A stretch of 64,000 nt of DNA from assembly GCF_016811995.1 (NCBI RefSeq), contig NZ_CP069159.1, forward strand, positions 3,410,001-3,474,000, given 5' to 3'. This document shows positions 23,557 through 37,557 of the stretch, piece after piece. The first letter of the stretch is position 1. Each line of letters starts with the position of its first letter. The translations under genes were made by a program, and so were the position numbers. Source of the DNA: Citrobacter sp. R56. Its GTDB lineage: Bacteria; Pseudomonadota; Gammaproteobacteria; Enterobacterales; Enterobacteriaceae. Below the pieces are notes generated by a model. That model worked only from the letters and a program-made list of their open reading frames with translations. It did not search any database and had not been told where the DNA came from.

Positions 23557-24013
23557 AGAAAATGTTATTTGCCGTTGTAATAACCTGCCGTAATTATAAC
23601 GGTCAAATAACCACCAGTTGATAAAAATTATATTTGTTCTTTTGTGCTCAATAGAATTTGGAAATTATTGACAATTTCACCGCCCCCTATTTTCCTTACA
23701 CGATTCAGCCGATGAGTATTTAATTTTCCGTTTTTTAATTGTCCAGTTATTGATAATGGATTGTTAATTAATTGTTTTATTTTAACATTGGTTATACCAA
23801 TTGCCCTCCCTGACTCATCGGATCACCCACTTTCGTTATAACGTCATGTTGCAACAGGTTCTTAAAGTCAATTCAACACCCCGTGCAACATATGTGACAC
23901 GTGCGGCAGAACCCGGTAACACAGATCCATTGATGTTTACAGTAATGTAACCTTCCCGTAAAATGCCCACACACTTTAAACGCCACCCGGTCCCGTGGAA
24001 TTGAGGTCGTTAA
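23557..24013. other. Promoter region of cyoABCDE (457 bp)
   Basis: No protein-coding gene is supported in this AT-rich spacer between ampG and cyoA. It contains an ArcA-like site (23762-23777) and AT tracts typical of a strongly regulated promoter. In E. coli the cyo operon is repressed by ArcA and Fnr when oxygen is low. I see no clear FNR palindrome here. The cyoA ribosome site is GAGGTCG just before the ATG. Confidence 0.65.
23762..23777. promoter_or_regulatory. Candidate ArcA-P binding site
   Basis: TGTTAATTAATTGTTT matches the ArcA core GTTAATTA exactly, with a second imperfect repeat following. ArcA repression of cyo under microaerobic conditions is established in E. coli; the site here is a consensus match about 240 bp upstream of cyoA. 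Confidence 0.6.
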
Positions 24014-27905
<3,892 letters not shown>

Positions 27906-27916
27906 GAGCGGCGAGT

Positions 27917-28807
27917 ATGATGTTTAAGCAATACCTGCAAGTAACGAAACCAGGCATCATCTTTGGCAACCTGATCTCGGTGATTGGGGGGTTCCTGCTG
28001 GCCTCAAAAGGCAGCATCGATTACCCCCTGTTTATCTACACGCTGATCGGTGTGTCACTGGTTGTGGCGTCGGGTTGTGTATTTAACAACTACATCGACA
28101 GGGATATCGACAGGAAGATGGAAAGGACCAAGAATCGGGTGCTGGTAAAAGGCCTGATCTCTCCTAACGTCTCGCTGGTGTACGCCACCCTGCTGGGTAT
28201 TGCTGGCTTCATGCTGCTGTGGTTTGGCGCTAACCCTCTGGCCTGCTGGCTGGGGGTGATGGGCTTCGTGGTGTATGTTGGCGTCTATAGCCTGTACATG
28301 AAACGCCACTCCGTTTACGGCACGCTGATTGGCTCTCTCTCCGGCGCTGCGCCGCCGGTGATTGGCTACTGCGCCGTAACGGGTGAGTTCGACAGCGGCG
28401 CATTGATTCTGCTGGCGATCTTTAGCCTGTGGCAAATGCCGCACTCCTATGCCATCGCGATTTTCCGCTTTAAGGATTATCAGGCAGCCAATATCCCGGT
28501 TCTGCCGGTGGTCAAAGGTATTTCGGTCGCGAAAAACCACATCACGCTGTACATCGTGGCGTTTGCTATCGCCACCCTGATGCTGACCCTTGGCGGCTAC
28601 GCAGGTTACAAATACCTGATCGTCGCAGCGGCAGTAAGCGTCTGGTGGCTTGGCATGGCGCTGCGCGGTTACAAAGTGGAAGATGATAAAGTCTGGGCGC
28701 GCAAGCTCTTCGGCTTCTCCATCATCGCCATTACCGCGCTCTCCGTGATGATGTCCGTCGACTTTATGGTGCCGAATTCGCAAAACCTGCTAACGTATGC
28801 CTGGTAA
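27917..28807 (+). CDS. cyoE: Protoheme IX farnesyltransferase (heme O synthase)
   Basis: A 296-residue polytopic UbiA-superfamily prenyltransferase that adds a farnesyl group to heme B to make heme O for the bo3 oxidase. The conserved aspartate-rich motif is [18 protein letters not shown] (about 70-87), and the second is YSLYMKRHS (about 130). The ATG at 27917 was chosen over the earlier in-frame start because it gives the E. coli start [14 protein letters not shown] and length. It lies 11 bp after cyoD, as the last gene of the operon, and a strong terminator follows. Confidence 0.97.
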   Translation: MMFKQYLQVTKPGIIFGNLISVIGGFLLASKGSIDYPLFIYTLIGVSLVVASGCVFNNYIDRDIDRKMERTKNRVLVKGLISPNVSLVYATLLGIAGFMLLWFGANPLACWLGVMGFVVYVGVYSLYMKRHSVYGTLIGSLSGAAPPVIGYCAVTGEFDSGALILLAIFSLWQMPHSYAIAIFRFKDYQAANIPVLPVVKGISVAKNHITLYIVAFAIATLMLTLGGYAGYKYLIVAAAVSVWWLGMALRGYKVEDDKVWARKLFGFSIIAITALSVMMSVDFMVPNSQNLLTYAW

Positions 28808-28821
28808 GTAAAACATCGCAC

Positions 28822-28850
28822 AAAAAGGGCGCTCCGGCGCCCTTTTTTAT
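28822..28850 (+). terminator. Terminator of cyoABCDE
   Basis: GGGCGC-TCCG-GCGCCC (28827-28842) followed by six T, 20 bp after the cyoE stop. This is a textbook intrinsic terminator. Confidence 0.95.
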
Positions 28851-28955
28851 TCACATCGCAAATTAATTAGGCACGTAATATTTTCTCATTAACCGCGTAT
28901 TTACCCCGCTGGCGTACCGCTTTACACTAGTCGCGAATTGTATACAGAGGTGGGA

Positions 28956-30320
28956 ATGAACGATTACAAAATGACGCCAGGCGAGTTGCGCGCCACCTGG
29001 GGTTTAGGGACCGTATTTTCTTTGCGCATGCTCGGCATGTTTATGGTCCTGCCTGTTCTGACCACTTACGGTATGGCGCTACAAGGTGCCAGCGAAGCCT
29101 TGATTGGACTTGCCATCGGCATTTACGGGCTGGCGCAAGCCGTTTTCCAGATCCCCTTCGGATTGCTCTCTGACCGTATTGGTCGCAAGCCGCTTATTGT
29201 CGGCGGCCTGGCGGTGTTTGTCGCCGGTAGCGTGATCGCCGCCCTCTCCCACTCTATTTGGGGAATCATTCTGGGGCGTGCGCTGCAAGGGTCCGGTGCC
29301 ATCGCCGCCGCCGTCATGGCGCTGTTATCGGATTTAACCCGCGAGCAAAATCGCACCAAAGCGATGGCGTTTATTGGCGTCAGTTTTGGTATTACCTTCG
29401 CCATTGCGATGGTGCTCGGGCCAGTCATCACCCACGCCCTGGGGCTGAATGCCCTGTTCTGGATGATTGCGGTACTGGCCACACTCGGTATTATTCTGAC
29501 TGTCTGGGTGGTGCCGAACAGTACTAACCATGTGCTGAACCGCGAATCCGGGATGGTAAAAGGCAGTTTCAGCAAGGTACTGGCCGAACCCAAACTGCTA
29601 AAGCTCAACTTCGGCATTATGTGCCTGCACATCCTGTTGATGTCTACCTTCGTTGCCCTCCCCGGTCAACTCACCGCCGCAGGTTTTCCCGCCGCCGAGC
29701 ACTGGAAGATTTACCTGGTCACCATGTTGATCTCTTTTGGTTCCGTGGTGCCCTTCATTATTTATGCGGAAGTAAAACGCAAGATGAAGCGGGTGTTTCT
29801 GTGGTGCGTGGCGCTGATCCTGATAGCGGAAATTGTGCTGTGGGGAGCGGATGTCCATTTCTGGGGACTGATTGCCGGGGTTCAGCTTTTCTTCCTCGCC
29901 TTCAACCTGATGGAAGCCCTCCTTCCTTCGCTTATCAGCAAAGAGTCCCCCGCCGGTTATAAAGGAACCGCAATGGGCGTCTACTCCACCAGCCAGTTCC
30001 TGGGCGTGGCGATTGGCGGTTCGTTGGGCGGCTGGGTCGATGGGATGTTTGACGGTCAGGCAGTGTTTCTGGCGGGGGTCGTGCTGACGGCCGTGTGGCT
30101 GGCGGTTGCCAGTACCATGAAAGAACCGCCGTATGTCAGCAGCTTACGCGTCGAAATTCCAGCGGATGTTGCCGCTGATGACGCCCTCAAACAGCGCCTG
30201 ATGGCAAAAGAGGGGGTGAGTGAAGTGCTGATTGTGGCGAGCGAACATTCCGCCTACGTGAAGATCGACAGCAAAATCACCAATCGGTTTGAGGTTGAGC
30301 AAACCATCAAACCCGCGTAA
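28956..30320 (+). CDS. yajR: MFS transporter YajR
   Basis: A 454-residue major facilitator superfamily protein with 12 transmembrane helices and a soluble C-terminal YAM domain (about 390-454), as in the crystal structure of E. coli YajR. Motif A is visible as GLLSDRIGRKPLI (about 70-82). The substrate is unknown; it is usually classed as a proton-driven drug efflux pump. I chose the ATG at 28956 because it follows AGAGGTGG and gives the E. coli length; a slightly longer frame starts at 28938. It is convergent with yajQ. Confidence 0.94.
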   Translation: MNDYKMTPGELRATWGLGTVFSLRMLGMFMVLPVLTTYGMALQGASEALIGLAIGIYGLAQAVFQIPFGLLSDRIGRKPLIVGGLAVFVAGSVIAALSHSIWGIILGRALQGSGAIAAAVMALLSDLTREQNRTKAMAFIGVSFGITFAIAMVLGPVITHALGLNALFWMIAVLATLGIILTVWVVPNSTNHVLNRESGMVKGSFSKVLAEPKLLKLNFGIMCLHILLMSTFVALPGQLTAAGFPAAEHWKIYLVTMLISFGSVVPFIIYAEVKRKMKRVFLWCVALILIAEIVLWGADVHFWGLIAGVQLFFLAFNLMEALLPSLISKESPAGYKGTAMGVYSTSQFLGVAIGGSLGGWVDGMFDGQAVFLAGVVLTAVWLAVASTMKEPPYVSSLRVEIPADVAADDALKQRLMAKEGVSEVLIVASEHSAYVKIDSKITNRFEVEQTIKPA

Positions 30321-30330
30321 TTCTTCATTA

Positions 30331-30410
30331 CGCCGGATGGCGGCGTTCAGCCTTACCGGGCCTACACATTACGTTGATATTGTAGGCCTTAATGCTGTGC
30401 GCCATCCGGC
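30331..30410. repeat. REP/BIME between yajR and yajQ
   Basis: The outer arms are GCCGGATGGC and GCCATCCGGC, exact inverse complements; the inner arms CCTTACCGGGCCTACA and TTGTAGGCCTTAATG are also REP-like. The element separates two convergent genes and could act as a bidirectional transcript barrier. Confidence 0.85.
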
Positions 30411-30418
30411 ATGACCAC

Positions 30419-30910
30419 TTAGTCGCGGAAGTTTTTAAACTGGAACGGCTGCCCCAGATCGCCGCCGCGCACCAGCGCCATCACGGACTGCAGATCGTCA
30501 CGTGCCTTACCGGTCACACGAATTTCCTCGCCCTGAATCTGCGTCTGCACTTTCAGCTTGCTGTCTTTAATCAGCTTGACGATTTTCTTCTGCACGGCGC
30601 TTTCAATGCCCTGTTTCAGCTTCGCTTCAACAAACCAGGTTTTACCGCTGTGGACGAAGGTTTCCGGTACGTCCAGAGACGTCCCTTCAATGCCGCGTTT
30701 CAGCAGCTTGGCACGCAAAATATCCAGCAACTGATTGACCTGAAAATCAGATTCGCTCAGGACTTTGATCGTCTTATTCGCCTCGTTCAGCTCAAAAGTG
30801 GCCTCAACGCCCCGAAAATCAAAGCGTGACTCAACTTCGCGGCTCGCATTATCGACTGCGTTACGCGCTTCCTGAAGATCAACTTCAGACACAATATCGA
30901 AAGATGGCAT
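30419..30910 (-). CDS. yajQ: Nucleotide-binding protein YajQ
   Basis: A 163-residue protein of the UPF0234 / YajQ family, two RNP-like ferredoxin folds. Members bind nucleotides and RNA, and in Xanthomonas and Pseudomonas a homologue is a cyclic di-GMP effector; the role in enterobacteria is not settled. It starts [20 protein letters not shown], the family hallmark, after a GAGGAAAAG ribosome site. The upstream in-frame start at 30955 was rejected. It is divergent from panE. Confidence 0.95.
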   Translation of the reverse strand: MPSFDIVSEVDLQEARNAVDNASREVESRFDFRGVEATFELNEANKTIKVLSESDFQVNQLLDILRAKLLKRGIEGTSLDVPETFVHSGKTWFVEAKLKQGIESAVQKKIVKLIKDSKLKVQTQIQGEEIRVTGKARDDLQSVMALVRGGDLGQPFQFKNFRD

Positions 30911-31023
30911 CTTTTCCTCTCCCTCTGTTTTTGATGCGAAGCATAATACCTGCAAAGTTCCCTGACAGACAGCGCTATACTATGTGGAAGAACGCCCGGT
31001 GCTGTTGCGGGTGAGGAGGAAGA

Positions 31024-32488
<1,465 letters not shown>

Positions 32489-32537
32489 TTTCAAGGCCAC
32501 TTCAGCGGCCGGCTTAATCTTAATAAAGGAATAACAG

Positions 32538-33617
32538 ATGAAGGGATGTCTGACCGGAGTGGCTTTATGGTTGTATTCTGGCTGCGTGATGGCGACGCAG
32601 TTAGACATTAAGAACCTCAGCTTCAACTATCCTGAGAGCACGGAAATTCAGTATCGTCTCCCCTGGTTCACCTCAGCGGATAACCCACAAGCCGCAAAAC
32701 GCATCAACGATTTTATCTTCTCCCGTTTTCTGAACCAGTTGCCGGGTAACGATCCGCAGGCCACGTTGAATAAACTGGCAAAAAGCGGCATTGATGCCAC
32801 CGCCAATCTGGACTACACCGTCGAATATCGTGACAGCAAAATACTGACATTAAACCTTTTTGTGGAAGGCTGCGGCGCCTATTGCGAGTCTTACAATGTT
32901 CCACTGAGCTTCGATCTAGCGAGCGGTGCAAATATCACCCTCGACGATCTGTTTTCCCCGGCCACCATTGCCCAGTTAAACACCCGCGTCAGAAAAGATA
33001 TTCGCTCCCAGATAACCACCTTTGTTGATAAGCATAAGTCCGAGTCGGCAGAGCAAATCAAAGCGGAAAAAGGCGAAGATTTTAATTACGAAGAGTTCTA
33101 TGCCTCATGCGCGACGTATGAGGGCGGGCTGTACTATGTTGATAATTTCTCGCTCCAGAAAGGCGATCTCGTCTTCATTAATGGACGTTGCAGCAACCAT
33201 GCAAGCCGCGCGATGGATGAGCTCGGTGATTTCACGACGAAAATCGCCGCCGCAACGTTACACGACCAACTGACCCCCTACGGGAAGTCACTGACTTCCG
33301 GTAACAGTGAAAAAACCCTCTCCCCTGCCCCCTCGCTTAACGGCAAGTTAGTCTACGGCACGTTGGGAAAAAGTATGCGCATCGTGATGAATATCACCTG
33401 TAATGAAGCATCGGCCAGCGGAGCCTACTTTTATGAAAAATACGGCTCACCTATCGAACTTACCGGTAAATGCGGTACGGAGAATGCTCAGCACTATGAG
33501 CTGAGAACGAGTATTTCTGCTGAAACCGAAGAGAAGATCACGCTGGATTTAAAAGAGGGTGTCTATCAGGGTGTCTGGGAATCGAATGGGAAAACGCTCC
33601 CCATTCGCTTTGAATAA
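32538..33617 (+). CDS. Secreted protein of unknown function, possibly DUF4163/DUF3298 (RsiV/PdaC-like)
   Basis: I do not recognise this 359-residue gene by name. It has a signal peptide (about residues 1-19, cleavage near CVMA-TQ; a weak lipobox YSGC is an alternative). The central part resembles RsiV/PdaC-type modules: an N-terminal segment of the form 'NPQAAKRINDFIFSRF', then SFDLASGANITLDDLF, typical of DUF3298. Several cysteines could form periplasmic disulfides. A C-terminal domain (about 265-359) contains GAYFYEKYGSPIELTGK, a pattern seen in secreted beta-rich domains. The SD AAAGGA fits the start. It is not present at this place in E. coli K-12. A REP unit follows, so it forms its own transcription unit or a tail of panE-yajL. 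Confidence 0.7.
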   Translation: MKGCLTGVALWLYSGCVMATQLDIKNLSFNYPESTEIQYRLPWFTSADNPQAAKRINDFIFSRFLNQLPGNDPQATLNKLAKSGIDATANLDYTVEYRDSKILTLNLFVEGCGAYCESYNVPLSFDLASGANITLDDLFSPATIAQLNTRVRKDIRSQITTFVDKHKSESAEQIKAEKGEDFNYEEFYASCATYEGGLYYVDNFSLQKGDLVFINGRCSNHASRAMDELGDFTTKIAAATLHDQLTPYGKSLTSGNSEKTLSPAPSLNGKLVYGTLGKSMRIVMNITCNEASASGAYFYEKYGSPIELTGKCGTENAQHYELRTSISAETEEKITLDLKEGVYQGVWESNGKTLPIRFE

Positions 33618-33629
33618 CAGTGTCAGATT

Positions 33630-33662
33630 GCCGGATGACGGCGTAATACTTCGTCATCCGGC
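33630..33662. repeat. REP unit downstream of the unknown secreted gene
   Basis: GCCGGATGACG...CGTCATCCGGC, a perfect 11-bp inverted repeat of REP form, between this gene and the convergent molybdoenzyme operon. It may also terminate transcription. Confidence 0.85.
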
Positions 33663-33703
33663 CTGCAAAAATACTGCGTTCGAAGAGGGAAAAACATACC
33701 CGC

Positions 33704-34492
33704 TTAGAACCATGGCGCTCCGCTCATGACATTACTGTAAAACAGCATTCTTCCCGCCAGTTCGCCCGTCACAATAACGGCCCCCCACGCGTAAGCGCTT
33801 ACCCCAACATTCAGGCGAGAAATGCCCCATACGGCAACACAGATACTGGCTAATAGCTGCCACCAGAACAGAGGACTTGCAGCATCAGCGCCCGGAACCT
33901 GGAAGCGGATCAACAACGCGCCTGCGCTTAACAAAATTCCGATGATGATCCCAGATTTGCATAAGATCGGGGATGCGTTATGCCAGTAGCCAAACGCCAC
34001 CGCCACACTCATAAACCCGAGCAGAATAGCCGTTGCCAAAAAACTGACAGGTGTAGCAACCGAAGACCACAGCGGATGCAGCACCATCTGATGGTAAACC
34101 TGCGACGTCACCAGAATAGATATCAGCCCCACAAGCGCAGTGATTCCCCCCAGAAGGCCAACGGCATGATGTTCAGGCTTATACCAACACAGCACTAGCC
34201 AGCAGAATATCACGCCATTCAACGCAATAAACATCGCCACTTCCCGACTAAGCCAGGAATTCCCTAACCCGAAAAGCGAGCGATAAGCGCCTTCAGGCGA
34301 TCCCAGGTGCGCCAGCGAGGCAAACGATCCCAGCACCGTGATAACCCAGAACCATGATGCCAGCGTGCGGTATTGCATCGCGCTGAATTTTTTTGTGCTG
34401 AAATGCTGACACAGCGTTAACGCCAGTACGCCGCCAATTCCCCACTGCGCAAAGACGGTGAAGAAAACCAATGGCAATTCATAATGTTCCAT
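33704..34492 (-). CDS. DmsC-like membrane anchor subunit
   Basis: A 262-residue protein with about eight transmembrane helices, similar to DmsC, the quinol-oxidising anchor of DMSO reductase. Shared landmarks include SLAHLGSPEGAYRSLFGLGNSWLSRE in the first periplasmic region and GELAGRMLFYSN near the C-terminus. DmsC anchors take electrons from menaquinol and pass them to the FeS subunit. It is the last gene of the leftward three-gene operon, and its start is preceded by GAGGAGAAC inside the end of the FeS gene. I cannot name the substrate of the complex, so I give no dms symbol. Confidence 0.88.
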   Translation of the reverse strand: MEHYELPLVFFTVFAQWGIGGVLALTLCQHFSTKKFSAMQYRTLASWFWVITVLGSFASLAHLGSPEGAYRSLFGLGNSWLSREVAMFIALNGVIFCWLVLCWYKPEHHAVGLLGGITALVGLISILVTSQVYHQMVLHPLWSSVATPVSFLATAILLGFMSVAVAFGYWHNASPILCKSGIIIGILLSAGALLIRFQVPGADAASPLFWWQLLASICVAVWGISRLNVGVSAYAWGAVIVTGELAGRMLFYSNVMSGAPWF

Positions 34493-34502
34493 TTCGTTCT
34501 CC

Positions 34503-35048
34503 TCAATCCCTGGGGGGAATAATGACAATGTTTGGCTGACTGATCGTGTGATCGGGCAGGTTGTAGCGTTTTTCCAGTATCGCCCACTGCGTCGTGTGTT
34601 CCTTACGCAATTCCGCTATCTCACCAAAGCGTAATACGCCTGCCGGACAGGACTCCACGCAACGTGGCTGTAACCCCTCATCAAGGCGTTCGGCACACAG
34701 GTTGCATTTACTGGTTTTACCTTCTTCGGGATCGTAAACCGGCGCGCTCCACGGGCAGGCCATGATGCACATCCGACAGCCAATGCAGCGCTCGTGATCC
34801 TGTATCACGATGCCATCAGCCCGCTTCGTATACGTTCCCGCTGGACACACTTTCATACACTGCGGGTCATCGCACTGATTGCACGACATACTAATAAACG
34901 CCTGGGTGTTGGGTTCATCCGTATGACGTTCGCGAACCCGACGCCATAACACCCCAAGAGGGGTCATATTTTCCGATTTGCAGGCCATGCTACAGGTTTT
35001 GCAGCCATAGCAATTCTGCATATCAATAAGAAATCCATATTGTTTCAT
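34503..35048 (-). CDS. DmsB-like iron-sulfur electron-transfer subunit
   Basis: A 181-residue ferredoxin-like subunit with sixteen cysteines in four clusters, in the classic pattern for four [4Fe-4S] centres: Cys13/16/19/23, 56/59/64/68, 88/91/94/98 and 115/118/130/134. It has no Tat signal of its own, as expected for a partner exported with the catalytic subunit. The frame is open upstream, but the ATG at 35048 is just after the end of the catalytic gene and starts MKQYGFLIDMQNCYGCK. It passes electrons between the DmsC-like anchor and the molybdenum subunit. Confidence 0.92.
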   Translation of the reverse strand: MKQYGFLIDMQNCYGCKTCSMACKSENMTPLGVLWRRVRERHTDEPNTQAFISMSCNQCDDPQCMKVCPAGTYTKRADGIVIQDHERCIGCRMCIMACPWSAPVYDPEEGKTSKCNLCAERLDEGLQPRCVESCPAGVLRFGEIAELRKEHTTQWAILEKRYNLPDHTISQPNIVIIPPRD

Positions 35049-35053
35049 CGCGA

Positions 35054-37387
35054 TTATGCCTCCCTTCTCACATCCACCAGCGTACTGTTGCAACAGTGTC
35101 CATTCCCCAACACTTCCACCTGATCGTTAGTGACATGACTGCTGCTTCCGCCCTGTTGCTCCCACCAACCGTTATCCAGACTCACCACCCCGCGTTTGAT
35201 ATGTGTGGTCACGTCGGCAATCGCCCGATGTTGTCCGCGATGATTGAACACCACGACCCACTCTCCTGCCTGGATCTGACGCTGGCGGGCGTCTTCAGGG
35301 TGAATCATCACGTTCGGGCGGTTACGCTGAACTTCGAGGATCCATTCGTTCATGCCGTGGCTGGAATGCACACTGCGCGCCAGTTTGCGCTGCACCGCCA
35401 TTAGCGGATACTGACTCGCCAGTTCAGGCGAACCTTTTACCGACTCTTTCACCTGCTTCCAGGTCACCACCGGCAGAAAATCCTTTTTGGCCCACTCCTC
35501 TATGTAGAGGTGCGCTTTGCCGGTCGATGTGCGGAACTGCCCGTCTTTAAACGGGATCCACTCTTCCTCAACAGGACATACCGGCCCTTTTTTCAACATT
35601 TCACGGGTAATGCCCGAGCCTTTAAGACAGGTATCGATGTAGTGTTCAATGGGCTGGTTAAAGACCTCACCAAAGCCAAAGCGCTCGGCCAGGCGAGCAA
35701 AAATCCAGTAATCGGGTTTTGCTTCTCCTGGGGGTTCCACCGCTTTTTCCATCAGTTGCACATAGTGACTGCGCACGCCCGCCATTAAGCTGACATCTTC
35801 AAAAATCGTGGTTACAGGCAAAACCAGATCGGCGTACAACGCAGACGAACTCATCAGATTGTCGGCTACCACCACAAACGGCACTTTTTTAAAGGCTTCC
35901 CTGACCTGATTGGTATTCGGCAGTTGTGTCATGGCCCCCAGCGTCATGTTCCACCAGAACTTAATCGCGTGCGGTTTTTCGTTAACGACCCAGTCACCGA
36001 TTTTGGGAATAGGAATGGAGGGGATTTTGGCGGCATTGGGTGCCGGAGGGACGATGGGCGAAAATTTTGCCATCTGTCTGACGCCACCGGCATCGCAAAC
36101 CCCCGCCCCGGCTTTGCCGATATTGCCGGTGATCAGCGCGAGATAAAACTGGCTGGCCGCAACGTAAGTGCCAAACTCGGTTCGCTGCGCACCGGACATG
36201 TTCTGGACAATCATCGCCGGTTGCGTTGACGCGTAATCCCGCGCCAGGCGTAATACCGTCTGCGCGGGGACATCGGTTTCTTCCTCTACCTTTTGCGCCG
36301 TCCAGGGCTTCGCCTGTGCCCATACGTTATCAAGCACGGTGGTAAAATCACTGCTGGCGGGCAATTCATCACTCAGCAATGCAGGCATGACGCCTGGCGC
36401 ATCATGGCGTTTCAGGGTCTGGGTCAGCGTATCAAATACCAGATAGCTGTCTGCTTCCTTCGGGTCAACACGCATCAACTGCTGCTGTTTATCGACCAGG
36501 TAAACCGCTCCGGTATGCGCACGCAGGAAGTCAGCGTCATAGCGTTTCTCCTGCATGATGATGTTGATCATCCCTAACGCCAGCGCGATATCTGTACCAG
36601 GCACAATCGGCACCCACTCGTCAGCTTTCGCCGCCGTTTCGTTAAATCGCGGATCGATCACCACCAGTCGCGCACCGTTGCGTTGCGCCTGTGAGTAATG
36701 TTTAAAATAGGCGTGCATGGTGACTGCCGGATTGTTTCCCCAGCACAAGATGTAGCGGCTGTCTGCTATCGTGTCGCGGGTATCGGCATAACGCAGTCCC
36801 ACCATCGGCATCATCGCGGCGGTGACCGCTGCGCAACATAACGAGCCGGCCGTTTTTGTACTGCCACCGAGATAATCGAAGAAGGCTTTGCCCATATCAT
36901 TCTTGATGGAGTCCATGTTCCCGGAAGCGGCTGTGAGCAGTAAACCTTTATTGCCGTCAGTGCCGATTGTCTCCCTGATTTTCTTTTCAATCAGATCCAG
37001 CGCGGCATCCCAGCTGATCGGCTTAAATTTACCCTCGCCTTTTTCCCCCGTACGCAGCAGCGGTTGCGTTAAGCGTAACGGGTGGTAGACCCATTTCGTC
37101 CGGCTAATTCCCCGCAAACAGCACTTCACATTGAAGCCTTTCGTCGCTTCAATTTTCATTAAGCGGTCTTTCCAGACATACGCCGTCAGGTTGCAGTGCA
37201 AACATTCCATCGCACAGGTCGACTGAAACGTCTGGTAATCCGTTTGCTTAAGGCGAACCCGGGGCAACGGTGAACCGTTGGCCTGGCGCAGCGTCAGAAA
37301 CGTTGGCACCAGTGACGATAACCCCACTACGCCAAACCCTTTTAGCAGGGTTCTTCTTTTTAATCGGGTATTGCTCAATGCATCCAT
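35054..37387 (-). CDS. DMSO-reductase-family molybdopterin catalytic subunit, substrate unknown
   Basis: A 777-residue periplasmic molybdoenzyme. A twin-arginine signal (LKRRTLLKGFGVVG, residues 9-22) precedes an N-terminal [4Fe-4S] site with Cys58, 62, 65 and Cys89 or 90 (ending CCLRG). MGD-binding landmarks follow, such as LCWGNNPAVTMHA, VVIDPRFNET and VPGTDIALA, and a C-terminal molydopterin dinucleotide-binding domain. By eye, the Ser that binds molybdenum in E. coli DmsA (in YSSAQ) falls on Cys184/185 (LCCAAV). A cysteine ligand is typical of polysulfide, thiosulfate and nitrate (Nap) enzymes. The start at 37387 follows GGAGGCAAGGAC. No dedicated DmsD-type chaperone gene is adjacent. An FNR box and a divergent IclR regulator lie upstream. 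Confidence 0.85.
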   Translation of the reverse strand: MDALSNTRLKRRTLLKGFGVVGLSSLVPTFLTLRQANGSPLPRVRLKQTDYQTFQSTCAMECLHCNLTAYVWKDRLMKIEATKGFNVKCCLRGISRTKWVYHPLRLTQPLLRTGEKGEGKFKPISWDAALDLIEKKIRETIGTDGNKGLLLTAASGNMDSIKNDMGKAFFDYLGGSTKTAGSLCCAAVTAAMMPMVGLRYADTRDTIADSRYILCWGNNPAVTMHAYFKHYSQAQRNGARLVVIDPRFNETAAKADEWVPIVPGTDIALALGMINIIMQEKRYDADFLRAHTGAVYLVDKQQQLMRVDPKEADSYLVFDTLTQTLKRHDAPGVMPALLSDELPASSDFTTVLDNVWAQAKPWTAQKVEEETDVPAQTVLRLARDYASTQPAMIVQNMSGAQRTEFGTYVAASQFYLALITGNIGKAGAGVCDAGGVRQMAKFSPIVPPAPNAAKIPSIPIPKIGDWVVNEKPHAIKFWWNMTLGAMTQLPNTNQVREAFKKVPFVVVADNLMSSSALYADLVLPVTTIFEDVSLMAGVRSHYVQLMEKAVEPPGEAKPDYWIFARLAERFGFGEVFNQPIEHYIDTCLKGSGITREMLKKGPVCPVEEEWIPFKDGQFRTSTGKAHLYIEEWAKKDFLPVVTWKQVKESVKGSPELASQYPLMAVQRKLARSVHSSHGMNEWILEVQRNRPNVMIHPEDARQRQIQAGEWVVVFNHRGQHRAIADVTTHIKRGVVSLDNGWWEQQGGSSSHVTNDQVEVLGNGHCCNSTLVDVRREA

Positions 37388-37443
37388 GTCCTTGCCTCCA
37401 CAAAAGTTCACCATTAGTTAATCCAGGTACACCATTGATTAAC

Positions 37444-37457
37444 TTGATACAGGTCAA
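37444..37457. promoter_or_regulatory. FNR box upstream of the molybdoenzyme operon
   Basis: TTGATACAGGTCAA matches the FNR consensus TTGAT-N4-ATCAA at nine of ten positions. Its centre is 63 bp from the catalytic-gene start, which allows a class II promoter with transcription starting near 37409. It supports anaerobic induction of a respiratory reductase. Confidence 0.8.
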
Positions 37458-37557
37458 CGTCTCACCATTTAGGCGTAGCGCGCTTTTTAAATTGCGAAGG
37501 CAGTAAGGATTTCAGCCGCGATGGTATACTCGCGATGGATAAAAAAAGAGAACGCAT

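Noticed and set aside
23557-24013. Short open frames in the cyo promoter region
   Set aside because: None has a ribosome site or similarity; the AT-rich DNA is better explained as regulatory.
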